64,000 nucleotides of DNA from Achromobacter deleyi (GTDB lineage Bacteria; Pseudomonadota; Gammaproteobacteria; Burkholderiales; Burkholderiaceae_B), in NCBI RefSeq assembly GCF_902859705.1, contig NZ_CADIJO010000014.1, positions 109,228 through 173,227 on the forward strand, in the 5' to 3' direction. A program made the position numbers and the translations under genes. Of this stretch, positions 42,041-50,295 are shown one piece after another. The notes beneath the pieces were generated by a model. It worked only from the letters and a program-made list of their open reading frames with translations. It ran no database searches and was not told the origin of the DNA. Numbering within the stretch: the first letter of the stretch is position 1; every line of letters starts with the position of its first letter.

Positions 42041-42925
42041 TTACCCCTTGGCCAAGGCCTCGGCCAGGGCCAGGGCATGCGCCAGGAAGGGCGATTTATC
42101 GTCCTTGCGGTAGCTGGCGATGACCGGCGAAACAAACGCGTCGGCGTCGATGCGCACGTGGGCCACGTCGCGCCGCTGCAGGCGTTCGACCGACGCCGGC
42201 ACCACGGTCACGCCCAGCCCGGCAGCCACCAGGCCGATGGCGGTCTGCAATTCGTTGGCCTCTTGCACCACCTGCGGCGCATGGCCGGCGGCGCGGAACA
42301 GGCCCAGCACATGGTCGGCGAAGTTGGGCCGCGGGCGGGCCGGGTACAGCACAAAGGGTTCCTGGGCCAGGCGGTCGACCGAGACGCTGGCGCTGCCGGC
42401 CAGCGCGTGGTGCAGCGGCACGGCGGCCATCAAGGGTTCGGTCATCAGCACGCGCCGTTCAATCGCCGGGTCATCCAGCAGGATGCGGCCGATGCCCAGG
42501 TCGATGCGGCCGGCCTTCAGGGCTTCCAGTTGCGGCAGCGTGGTCATCTCGGCCAGGCCGACTTCCACCAGCGGGTCGGCGCTGCGCAGTTGGCGAATCA
42601 GTTCGGGCACGAAGCCATACAGGGTGGACGGCACGAAGCCGATGCCGAACCAGCGGCGCTGGGTCTGGCCCAGCCGGCGGGTGCCTTCCAGCACTTCGTC
42701 CAGCCGCGCGGTCAACAGGCGCGATTGTTCGAGCAGGAAGCGGCCGGCCTCGGTCAGGCGCAAGGCCCGGGTGGTGCGTTCGAAGAGCGCCACGCCCAGT
42801 TCTTCTTCGAACTGGCGGATCTGGCGGCTGAGCGGGGGCTGGGCCATGTGCAGCCTTTCGGCGGCGCGGGTGAAGCTGCCCTCTTCTGCCACCGCCTGGA
42901 AGTACCGAAGTTGCCTGAGTTGCAT
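42041..42925 (-). CDS. LysR family regulator (CatR/BenM-like)
   Basis: A 294-residue regulator opening MQLRQLRYFQAVAEEGSFTRAAERLHMAQPPLSRQIRQFEEELGV, the classic CatR/BenM/CatM N-terminus. The effector domain binds aromatic catabolism intermediates such as cis,cis-muconate in the family. It is divergent from a muconate cycloisomerase family gene across 107 bp, the standard catR-catB layout. A dyad just upstream (AGACCTGAAAGGTAT) resembles the family's ATAC-N7-GTAT-type sites. The enzyme's true substrate is uncertain, so the inducer is too. Confidence 0.93.
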   Translation of the reverse strand: MQLRQLRYFQAVAEEGSFTRAAERLHMAQPPLSRQIRQFEEELGVALFERTTRALRLTEAGRFLLEQSRLLTARLDEVLEGTRRLGQTQRRWFGIGFVPSTLYGFVPELIRQLRSADPLVEVGLAEMTTLPQLEALKAGRIDLGIGRILLDDPAIERRVLMTEPLMAAVPLHHALAGSASVSVDRLAQEPFVLYPARPRPNFADHVLGLFRAAGHAPQVVQEANELQTAIGLVAAGLGVTVVPASVERLQRRDVAHVRIDADAFVSPVIASYRKDDKSPFLAHALALAEALAKG

Positions 42926-42934
42926 GGCTTATTC

Positions 42935-42949
42935 AGACCTGAAAGGTAT
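42935..42949. promoter_or_regulatory. Candidate CatR-type operator
   Basis: AGACC-TGAAA-GGTAT is a near-perfect dyad 10 bp from the LysR start in the divergent LysR/cycloisomerase gap. A second partial site, ATAC-N7-TATT, lies around 42996-43010. Confidence 0.4.
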
Positions 42950-43032
42950 CAATAGAGACCGATATAGTCTTGGACTTTGCCTCTGCGCGCAAGCGATACT
43001 GCGGCCTATTGTTCAAACTGGCTGTAAAAAGT

Positions 43033-44157
43033 ATGAATCCGGTAAGCATAGTCTCGGTCGAAGCGGTCTTGGTGGACCTGCCGACCATCCGCGCCCACCA
43101 ACTGGCCATGGCGGTGATGCAGCGCCAGACGCTGGTGATCGTGCGGTTGCGCTGCAGCGACGGCATCGAGGGCATCGGCGAAGCCACTACCATCGGCGGC
43201 CTGTCGTACGGCGAGGAAAGCCCGGAAGGCATGAAGCTGGCGATCGATACCTATCTGGCACCTGCGCTGGCAGGCCTGGACGCGGCCAACATCCACGGCG
43301 CGATGCGGCGCCTGGAAACCGTGGCGCGCGGCAACCGCTTTGCCAAGTCGGCGCTGGAAAGCGCCCTGCTGGATGCCCAGGGCAAGCGCCTGGGCGTGCC
43401 GGTGTCGACGCTGCTGGGCGGCGCCGTGCGCACCCGCCTGCCGGTGCTGTGGACGCTGGCCAGCGGCGATACCGCACGCGACATCGAAGAAGCCGAGTCG
43501 TTGCTTGCGAGCCGCCGCCACAATACGTTCAAGCTGAAGGTCGGACGCCGTGCGGTGGCCGACGACGTGGCGCACGTGTCGCGCATCAAGCAGGCGCTGG
43601 GCGACCGCGCCCGCGTCACGGTGGACGTGAACCAGGCCTGGAACGAGGCCGACGCCGCCGGCGCGATCGCGCGCCTGGAAGCGGCCGGCGTGGACCTGAT
43701 CGAGCAGCCGATTCCGCGCGCCAACCTGGCCGGCATGGCCCGGCTGGCCGCGCGCTTCGTGGTGCCGATCATGGCCGACGAGGCCATCAACGGCCCCGAA
43801 GACGCGCTGGACATCGCCCGCCTGGGCGCGGCCGACGTGCTGGCACTGAAGATCGCCAAATCGGGCGGCATCTATGAAATGCTGCGCACCGCCGCAGTGG
43901 GCGACGCGGCCGGCATGTCGCTGTATGGCGGCACGATGCTGGAAGGCTCGGTAGGGTCGATCGCCTCGGCCCACGGCTTTGCCTGCCTGCCGCGCCTGTC
44001 GTGGGGCACCGAATTGTTCGGGCCGCTGCTGCTCAAGGACGACATCGTCGCCAACCCGCCGCGCTACACGGATTTCGAGATGGAGATCCCCAGCGGCCCC
44101 GGCCTGGGGCTGGAACTGGACGAAGACAAACTGACTTTCTACCGCAGGGGCAACTGA
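43033..44157 (+). CDS. Muconate cycloisomerase family protein (enolase superfamily)
   Basis: A 374-residue enolase-superfamily enzyme of the muconate-lactonising group. The catalytic KxK motif is in NTFKLKVG, metal ligands are in TVDVNQAW, DLIEQPIP and IMADEAI, and the second Lys is in ALKIAKSGG. CatB converts cis,cis-muconate to muconolactone in the beta-ketoadipate pathway. No catA or catC is adjacent; a Bug receptor follows instead. It may thus be a catB, a chloromuconate enzyme or another lactonising enzyme. The divergent CatR-like regulator supports a muconate-type substrate. Confidence 0.88.
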   Translation: MNPVSIVSVEAVLVDLPTIRAHQLAMAVMQRQTLVIVRLRCSDGIEGIGEATTIGGLSYGEESPEGMKLAIDTYLAPALAGLDAANIHGAMRRLETVARGNRFAKSALESALLDAQGKRLGVPVSTLLGGAVRTRLPVLWTLASGDTARDIEEAESLLASRRHNTFKLKVGRRAVADDVAHVSRIKQALGDRARVTVDVNQAWNEADAAGAIARLEAAGVDLIEQPIPRANLAGMARLAARFVVPIMADEAINGPEDALDIARLGAADVLALKIAKSGGIYEMLRTAAVGDAAGMSLYGGTMLEGSVGSIASAHGFACLPRLSWGTELFGPLLLKDDIVANPPRYTDFEMEIPSGPGLGLELDEDKLTFYRRGN

Positions 44158-44240
44158 CCGCCCCCTGCCCGATCACCCCCGCGCGCACGGCCTGCCGGCC
44201 GATGCGCCGACAACAATAATTCAAGCACTACGGAGACAGC

Positions 44241-45227
44241 ATGCCAATTCGCCACGCCTTCAAACACCTTGCCCGGGCCTGCATGGGCCTGGCCCTGCTG
44301 GGCGCCGCCTGCGGCGCCTATGCCGACGGCTACCCGGACCGCCCGGTCAAGTGGATCGTGCCGTTCCCGCCGGGCGGCGCAATGGACAGCATCGCCCGCA
44401 CGCTGGGCGAATCGATGGGCAAGCAGCTCAATACCTCGTTCATCGTCGAGAACCGCGCGGGCGCGGGCGGCAACATCGGCGCGGCCAGCGTGGCGCGGTC
44501 CAAGCCGGACGGCTACACGATCCTGATCGTGGCCAACGGCATGGCCGTGAACCCGGCGCTGTACGCCGACCTGAACTACGACCCGATCAAGGATTTCGCA
44601 CCGATCTCGCTGCTGGCGGTGGTGCCGAACGTGCTGGTCACCAACCCGGCGCGCAATGACGTCAAGAGCGTGGACGACGTGATCGCCAAGGCGAAGGCGC
44701 AGCCCAACCACTACACCTTTGCCTCGGCCGGCGTGGGCACGTCGATCCACCTGGCGGGCGAGCTGTTCGTGTCGATGGCCAAGATCGACATGCTGCACGT
44801 GCCGTACAAGGGCAGCGGCCCGGCCATCGCCGACCTGCTGGGCGGACAGGTCGACTACATGTTCGACAGCATCACGTCGGCCAAGCCGCACATCGAAGCC
44901 GGCAAGCTGCGCGCGCTGGCCGTGACCACCAGCAAGCGTTCGGCCGCCCTGCCCAACGTGCCCACGGTGGCCGAAAGCGGCCTGCCCGGCTACGAACTGA
45001 TGCCCTGGTTCGCCGCCTTCGCCCCGGCCGGCACGCCGCCGGAAGTGGTGGCCAAGCTGAACGCCGCCATGCGCCAGGCGCTGAACGAGCCCAAGGTCAA
45101 GGCCACGCTGGATTCGATCGGCGCGGAATCCATCGGCGGCTCGCCCGACGAACTGCGCGACCACCTGGCCAAGGAAACGGCGCAGTGGAAGGTGCTGGTC
45201 AAGGAACGCAACATCAAGATCAATTGA
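44241..45227 (+). CDS. Bug/TctC family periplasmic receptor
   Basis: A 328-residue receptor with a Sec signal peptide ending CGAYADG and the Bug core YPDRPVKWIVPFPPGGAMDS, FIVENRAGAGGNIGA and DGYTILIV. It follows the cycloisomerase by 83 bp on the same strand, so it probably binds an aromatic-derived acid or lactone fed to that enzyme. That is inferred from position alone. No permease genes accompany it. Start and length are normal. Confidence 0.92.
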   Translation: MPIRHAFKHLARACMGLALLGAACGAYADGYPDRPVKWIVPFPPGGAMDSIARTLGESMGKQLNTSFIVENRAGAGGNIGAASVARSKPDGYTILIVANGMAVNPALYADLNYDPIKDFAPISLLAVVPNVLVTNPARNDVKSVDDVIAKAKAQPNHYTFASAGVGTSIHLAGELFVSMAKIDMLHVPYKGSGPAIADLLGGQVDYMFDSITSAKPHIEAGKLRALAVTTSKRSAALPNVPTVAESGLPGYELMPWFAAFAPAGTPPEVVAKLNAAMRQALNEPKVKATLDSIGAESIGGSPDELRDHLAKETAQWKVLVKERNIKIN

Positions 45228-45246
45228 GCACGTTGATCGCTTGAAC

Positions 45247-45264
45247 GAAAGCCTCCGGGCTTTC
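45247..45264. terminator. Weak hairpin between convergent Bug genes
   Basis: GAAAGCC pairs with GGCTTTC around a short loop, 19 bp after the upstream Bug stop. The T-run is poor, so termination may be partial. The gap to the convergent gene (142 bp) holds no other feature. Confidence 0.4.
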
Positions 45265-45369
45265 CGTGCACGCCGCCGCCTGGCGCGCCGTATCCAGCAG
45301 CACCACGATACCGTCGTGGATGTCCGCATAACCGGGGGGATTGGCGGCGAGCTTACCCGCCCCCCTCTT

Positions 45370-46359
45370 CTACTCCACCGTCGCCCCCGACTTCTTCACC
45401 ACTTCCGCCCAGCGCGGAATCTCGGTGGCCATCAGGGCGCGCAGTTCGTCGGGCGTGCTGCCGACCAGTTCCATGCCCATGGTCTTGCCCAGCTTTTCCT
45501 GCACGTCGGGTTCTTTCAGGATGACGGCGATTTCCGCGGCGAGCTTGTCCAGGATGGGCTTGGGCGTCCCCTTGGGCGCGTAGACGGCCTGCCACGAGGC
45601 CATCTGGAAGCCGGGCACGCCCGCTTCCTGCATGGTGGGCACGTCGGGCGCGAGCGAGATGCGGTCTTTCGTGGTGACGGCCAGCAGCTTGAGCTTGCCG
45701 GTCTGCAAGAGCGGCAGCGCGGCGGTCATCTGGTCGAACATGAAGGTGACCGCGCCCGAGGACACATCGACCATGGCGGGCGGCGTGCCCTTGTAGGGCA
45801 CGTGCGTGAGCGGCACGCCGATCATGCCGGCGAACAGCTCGCCGGCCAGGTGGGTGGACGTGCCGGCGCCGGACGAGGCGAAGGTGCGCTTGGAGGGGTC
45901 GCGCTTGAGCAGCGCGATCAGGTCGGCGACGGAATTGACGCCCAGGTTGGGGTCCACCAGCAGCACGTTGGGCAGGTAGGCGATCAGCGAGACGGGCTCG
46001 AAGTCCTTGACCGGGTCGTACTTCAGGTTCTTGTACAGGCTGGCGTTGATGGCGTGGGTGCTGATGGTGCCGCCGAACAGCGTGTAGCCGTCGGGCGCGG
46101 CCTTGGCCACGTAGGTGGCGCCGATGCCGCCGGCCGCGCCGGGCTTGTTCTCGACGATGACGTTCTGGTGCAGCCGGTCGCCCAGCTTTTGCGCCAGCAC
46201 GCGGCCGACCACGTCGGTGGACCCGCCCACGGTGAACGGCACCACATACGAGATCGGCTTTTGCGCGGGCCACTCGGCGGCGAAGGCCGGCAGCGCCAGC
46301 GCGCCCAGCAGCGGTCCTGCCAGCAGCGCGGCCAGCGCGCTGCGACGTTGCGTGTTCAT
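45370..46359 (-). CDS. Bug/TctC family periplasmic receptor
   Basis: A 329-residue receptor with a signal peptide (MNTQRRSALAALLAGPLL; ends FAAEWPAQ) and the Bug core PISYVVPFTVGGSTD and VIVENKPGAAGGIGA. It lies 143 bp downstream of the RraA-like aldolase gene on the same strand and appears to be the third member of a dehydratase-aldolase-receptor set. It may bind a sugar acid or related hydroxy acid. The twin Arg in the signal could allow Tat export. No permease partner is present. Confidence 0.92.
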   Translation of the reverse strand: MNTQRRSALAALLAGPLLGALALPAFAAEWPAQKPISYVVPFTVGGSTDVVGRVLAQKLGDRLHQNVIVENKPGAAGGIGATYVAKAAPDGYTLFGGTISTHAINASLYKNLKYDPVKDFEPVSLIAYLPNVLLVDPNLGVNSVADLIALLKRDPSKRTFASSGAGTSTHLAGELFAGMIGVPLTHVPYKGTPPAMVDVSSGAVTFMFDQMTAALPLLQTGKLKLLAVTTKDRISLAPDVPTMQEAGVPGFQMASWQAVYAPKGTPKPILDKLAAEIAVILKEPDVQEKLGKTMGMELVGSTPDELRALMATEIPRWAEVVKKSGATVE

Positions 46360-46502
46360 GGTTTGTCTCCTGCCTTGTCTATGTAATCAGGCATGGGCCG
46401 CCGGCGGGATTGTCGGCGTGTGCATGGCCCGTTTTCAGCGCCGCCCGGCCAAGGCTCGACGGCCTTGTCGGTAGTGCCTGGCGGCGTGTGCTGCGTGGCG
46501 CC

Positions 46503-47213
46503 TCAGCGGCCGTGCTGCTGGCGCCAGGCGGCGAACTTGTCCTTCGTGCCGGGGTCGGTGGGCGGGTACAGGCCCAGGATGGACGCGCCGTCCTGCACCT
46601 GGCTGGTGACGAAGTCTTCGAAGGCGGTCATTTCCACCGCTTCGACGGCGATCTCGTCGGCCAGATGCGCCGGGATGATGACCACGCCCTCGCGGTCGCC
46701 CACCACGATGTCGCCGGGGAACACGGCCACGTCGCCGCAGCCGATGGGGGCATTGATGTCCAGCGCCTGGTGCAGCGTCAGGTTGGTCGGCGCCGACGGG
46801 CGGTTGTGATACGCGGGAAAGCCCAATTCGGCGATTTCGGGCGAATCGCGAAAGCCGCCGTCGGTGACCACGCCGGCCACGCCGCGCTTCATCAGGCGGG
46901 TGACCAGGATCGAGCCGGCCGAGGCCGCACGCGGGTCCTTGCGGCTGTCCATGACCAGCACCGCGCCCGCCGGGCAGGTCTCGACCGCGGCGCGCTGCGG
47001 GTGCGCGCGGTCTTCGAACACCTTGATGGTGTTCAGGTCTTCGCGGGCGGGGATGTAGCGCAGCGTAAACGCGGGGCCGACCATGTTGGGCAGCGTGGCG
47101 TTCAGCGGACGCACGTCCTGGATGAACTGGTTGCGCAGGCCGCGCTTGAACAAGGCGGTGCACAGCGTGGCGGTGCTGATGCCGGCCAGGCGGGCGCGGG
47201 TTTCGGGATTCAT
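46503..47213 (-). CDS. RraA-like / HMG-CHA aldolase family protein
   Basis: A 236-residue protein of the RraA/4-hydroxy-4-methyl-2-oxoglutarate aldolase family. Family signatures include ISTATLCTALFKRGLRNQFI, GSILVTRLMKRGVAGVVTDGGFRDSPEI and GDIVVGDREGVVIIPAHLAD, with the metal-site Asp and Arg in the DGGFRD segment. Enzymes here cleave hydroxy-oxo acids to pyruvate or oxaloacetate; a few bind RNase E instead. The dehydratase 44 bp upstream makes the aldolase role more likely. A GTG at 47222 is an alternative start. Confidence 0.88.
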   Translation of the reverse strand: MNPETRARLAGISTATLCTALFKRGLRNQFIQDVRPLNATLPNMVGPAFTLRYIPAREDLNTIKVFEDRAHPQRAAVETCPAGAVLVMDSRKDPRAASAGSILVTRLMKRGVAGVVTDGGFRDSPEIAELGFPAYHNRPSAPTNLTLHQALDINAPIGCGDVAVFPGDIVVGDREGVVIIPAHLADEIAVEAVEMTAFEDFVTSQVQDGASILGLYPPTDPGTKDKFAAWRQQHGR

Positions 47214-47257
47214 GTCGGACACGTCGGAAGCTCCAGGGATCGGATGCGAAAACAGGT

Positions 47258-48988
47258 TCAGAAGATTTCGGGTTCGGGCACGGGTGCGCCGAAGCTGGTT
47301 TCCAGGAAGTCGAAATCGCAGCCTTCGTTGGCCTGCAGGATGTGTTGCGAATACATCCAGCCGTAGCCGCGCTCGTAGCGCTTGGGCGGCGGTGTCCAGG
47401 CGGCGCGGCGCGCGGCCAGTTCTTCGTCGCTGATGTTCAGGTGGATGCTGCGGGCCGGCACGTCGACGGTGATGAGGTCGCCGGTCTTGACCAGCGCCAG
47501 CGGGCCGCCGATATAGGCTTCGGGCGCGGCGTGCAGGATGCAGGCGCCGTAGCTGGTGCCGCTCATGCGGGCGTCGGACAGGCGCAGCATGTCGCGCACG
47601 CCCTGTTTCACCAGCTTGGTGGGAATGGGCAGCATGCCCCATTCGGGCATGCCCGGCCCGCCTTGCGGCCCGGCATTGCGCAGGATCATGATGTGGTCGG
47701 CGGTGACGTCCAGGTTCTCGTCGTCGACCGCGGCCTTCATGCTGGGATAGTCGTCGAACACCAGCGCGGGGCCGGTGTGCTGCAGGTATTGCGGCGCGCA
47801 GGCGCTGGGCTTGATGACGCAGCCGTCGGGCGCGATATTGCCGCGCAGCACGGCCAGCGCGCCTTCGTCGTAGATGGCGGTGTCCAGCTTGCGGATGACG
47901 TCGTCGTTGTAGACCTCGGCACCCGCGATGTTCTCGCCCAGCGTCTTGCCGGTGACGGTCAGCGCGGACGGGTCCAGGTGGTCTTGAAGGCGCGACATCA
48001 GCGCCGGCAGGCCGCCAGCGTAGTAGAAGTCTTCCATCAGGTACTTGTCGCCGCTGGGCCGGATGTTGGCAATGACGGGCACCTTGCGGCTGGCGGCGTC
48101 GAAGTCGTCCAGCCCCACGGGGTGGCCGGCGCGACGCGACATGGCCACCAGGTGCACGATGGCATTGGTGGAGCAACCCATGGCCATGGCTACGTTGATG
48201 GCGTTCTTGAACGAGGCCAGCGTCAGGATGCGCTGCGGGGTCAGGTCTTCCCAGACCATGTCGACCACGCGGCGGCCGCATTCGGCCGACATGCGCATGT
48301 GGCCGACGTCGGCCGCGGGAATGGACGAGGCGCCCGGCAGGGTCATGCCGATGGCTTCGGCGATGGCAGTCATGGTGCTGGCGGTGCCCATCGTCATGCA
48401 GGTGCCGTAGCTGCGGGCGATGCCGCCTTCGACTTCGGTCCATTGTTCCTGGGTGATCTTGCCGGCGCGGCGTTCGTCCCAGAGCTTCCAGGCGTCCGAC
48501 CCGGAACCCAGGATCTTGCCCTTCCAGTTGCCGCGCAGCATGGGGCCGGCGGGCACGTAGACACAGGGCAGCCCGGCGCTGATGGCGCCCATGAGCAGGC
48601 CCGGGGTGGTCTTGTCGCAACCGCCCATGAGCACGGCGCCGTCGACCGGATGGCTGCGCAGCAGCTCTTCGGTTTCCATGGCCAGCATGTTGCGGTAGAG
48701 CATGGTGGTGGGTTTGACGAACGATTCCGACACGGAAATGGCCGGCAGTTCCACCGGAAAGCCGCCCGCCTGGAACACGCCGCGCTTGACGTCTTCGACC
48801 CGCTGCTTGAAGTGGCTGTGGCAGGGGTTGAGGTCGGACCACGTATTGATGATGGCGATGATGGGGCGATTGACCCAGTCTTCGGGGGCATAGCCCATTT
48901 GCATCATGCGGGAGCGGTGACCGAACGAGCGCAGATCGTCTTTGGCCATCCAGGCGGCGCTGCGCAGGCTTTCGTAGGTGCGTTTCAT
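47258..48988 (-). CDS. IlvD/Edd family sugar-acid dehydratase
   Basis: A 576-residue Fe-S dehydratase. Presumed cluster ligands are C56 (LNPCHSHF), C124 (MGGCDKTTPG) and C197 (YGTCMTMGTASTM). The N-terminus KRTYESLRSAAWMAKDDLRSFGHRSRMMQMG and the ~576-residue length fit the L-arabinonate/D-xylonate dehydratase subgroup rather than IlvD or Edd proper. It would convert an aldonate to a 2-keto-3-deoxy acid, which the RraA-like aldolase downstream could cleave. It is divergent from a GntR regulator. The exact sugar acid is unknown. The start at 48988 removes an implausible hydrophobic extension. Confidence 0.9.
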   Translation of the reverse strand: MKRTYESLRSAAWMAKDDLRSFGHRSRMMQMGYAPEDWVNRPIIAIINTWSDLNPCHSHFKQRVEDVKRGVFQAGGFPVELPAISVSESFVKPTTMLYRNMLAMETEELLRSHPVDGAVLMGGCDKTTPGLLMGAISAGLPCVYVPAGPMLRGNWKGKILGSGSDAWKLWDERRAGKITQEQWTEVEGGIARSYGTCMTMGTASTMTAIAEAIGMTLPGASSIPAADVGHMRMSAECGRRVVDMVWEDLTPQRILTLASFKNAINVAMAMGCSTNAIVHLVAMSRRAGHPVGLDDFDAASRKVPVIANIRPSGDKYLMEDFYYAGGLPALMSRLQDHLDPSALTVTGKTLGENIAGAEVYNDDVIRKLDTAIYDEGALAVLRGNIAPDGCVIKPSACAPQYLQHTGPALVFDDYPSMKAAVDDENLDVTADHIMILRNAGPQGGPGMPEWGMLPIPTKLVKQGVRDMLRLSDARMSGTSYGACILHAAPEAYIGGPLALVKTGDLITVDVPARSIHLNISDEELAARRAAWTPPPKRYERGYGWMYSQHILQANEGCDFDFLETSFGAPVPEPEIF

Positions 48989-49042
48989 AGGCGGGAGCAA
49001 GGGGAAAAGGGACGGGGCGGAATCGTAGACAGGCCATTTAAA

Positions 49043-49058
49043 CACTAATACATTAGTG
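49043..49058. promoter_or_regulatory. Perfect palindrome CACTAAT-AC-ATTAGTG, candidate GntR operator
   Basis: This 16-bp element has perfect 7-bp half-sites. It lies midway between the divergent dehydratase (54 bp away) and GntR (62 bp) starts. GntR/FCD regulators bind such short dyads, so it likely controls both directions. Confidence 0.65.
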
Positions 49059-49120
49059 CGTCAGCTAGGGAGAAACCCGCTACACTCCCGTTCCACACGC
49101 CTTCACTTGATTTCGCCCTG

Positions 49121-49810
49121 ATGCACAGCCAAAAGCTCAGACTGGACCGCTCGCGACACGCCGCGCCGCAGGTCTTCGAACATCTCCGCGAACAGATCGT
49201 CTCGCTGGAGCTGGCGCCGGGCGCCCCGCTGTCGCGCGTGACGCTGGCCGAGGCCTATGGCCTGAGCCAGACGCCCATCCGCGACGCCCTCATGAAACTG
49301 GCCGAGGAAGCGCTGGTCGAGATCTATCCGCAGCACACCACGGTGGTCAGCCGCATCGACATCGCCGCGGCTCGGCAGGCGCATTTCCTGCGCCGCTCAC
49401 TGGAACTGGAAATCGCGCACATTCTGGCGCAGCGGCCCGATCCGCTGTTGATCCAGCGCCTGCAGGCCAGCATCGAGCGCCAGCGGGTCAGCCACGCGAG
49501 CGGCCAGTCGCAGCAGTTCATGGACGCCGACCAGGCGTTTCACCGCGACATGCACGAGGCGGCCGGCATGATCGGGCTGTGGCACATGGCGCAGCGCTAC
49601 AGCGGCCACCTGGACCGCCTGCGGCGCCTGCACCTGCCCGAAGCCGGCAAGGCCGAACGCATCATGGACGACCACCAGCGGGTGCTGGATGCGATCGCCG
49701 CGCAGGACGCGCCCCGGGCGCAACAGGCGCTGCGCGAGCATCTGTCGGGCACGCTCAGCCAGGTGGCCGAGATCTGCAAGCGCTATCCGGATTACGTGCT
49801 GGCCGAGTAA
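49121..49810 (+). CDS. GntR family transcriptional regulator (FCD type)
   Basis: A 229-residue regulator with an N-terminal winged helix-turn-helix (QVFEHLREQIVSLELAPGAPLSRVTLAEAYGLSQTPIRDAL) and a C-terminal all-helical FCD domain (residues ~85-220). Metal-site His/Asp residues are visible in DQAFHRDMHEAAG and DDHQRVLDAI. It is divergent from the dehydratase gene and separated from it by a perfect palindrome, so it most likely represses the dehydratase-aldolase-Bug set until a sugar acid binds. The start and length are standard. Confidence 0.92.
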   Translation: MHSQKLRLDRSRHAAPQVFEHLREQIVSLELAPGAPLSRVTLAEAYGLSQTPIRDALMKLAEEALVEIYPQHTTVVSRIDIAAARQAHFLRRSLELEIAHILAQRPDPLLIQRLQASIERQRVSHASGQSQQFMDADQAFHRDMHEAAGMIGLWHMAQRYSGHLDRLRRLHLPEAGKAERIMDDHQRVLDAIAAQDAPRAQQALREHLSGTLSQVAEICKRYPDYVLAE

Positions 49811-49857
49811 GGCGGGCGCTGCCTGCAAGCGCCGCCCGTGGCGACGCTATGCGGTAG

Positions 49858-50295
49858 TCAGGCGGCCCCGCCCGATTCCAGCAGGACATATTCGCCGTCT
49901 TCCGACACGCCCGAGCCGATGGCGGTAAAGCCGCAGGCGCGGTAGAACGCCAGCGCGCCGACATTCAGGCGCAGGCACTTGAGCCGGTAAGGGGTAGCAG
50001 GCCAGCCAGGCAAGGCGCGCAGCAAGGCTTGCCCCACCCCGCGCCGCAGCCAGGCGGCGTCCACGTACAGGTGATGAATGAAGCTGTCCGGCTCCCACAG
50101 CGAGACGAAGCCGGCCAGGCGGCCTGCCGGGTCGAACGCGGCCACGAGCCGTTCGCCATCGGTCTGCGCGTCGAAATCCGCCAAGGCGAACGATCCGGCC
50201 GGCTGCCAGGCGTAGGTTCGCTGGCGCGAGGCCAGGAACAGCGCGCGCAGCGCCGGGCGATCGGCGTCGGTGGCGGGCCGTATCGTCCAGGTCAC
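49858..50295 (-). CDS. GNAT family acetyltransferase
   Basis: A 145-residue GNAT protein. The core shows VSLWEPDSFIHHLYVDAAWLRRGVGQALLRALPG (acetyl-CoA loop RRGVGQAL) and LRLNVGALAFYRACGFTAIG, the usual second half. The GTG start at 50295 overlaps the Asp-box protein stop by 4 bp, so it is translated in coupling. Substrates of such acetyltransferases are usually small amines or protein N-termini; none can be assigned. Length is normal for the family. Confidence 0.87.
   Translation of the reverse strand: MTWTIRPATDADRPALRALFLASRQRTYAWQPAGSFALADFDAQTDGERLVAAFDPAGRLAGFVSLWEPDSFIHHLYVDAAWLRRGVGQALLRALPGWPATPYRLKCLRLNVGALAFYRACGFTAIGSGVSEDGEYVLLESGGAA

Noticed and set aside
46503..47213. RNase E inhibitor RraA role
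   Set aside because: The sequence is longer than RraA (~160 residues) and lies with a sugar-acid dehydratase, which favours an aldolase.
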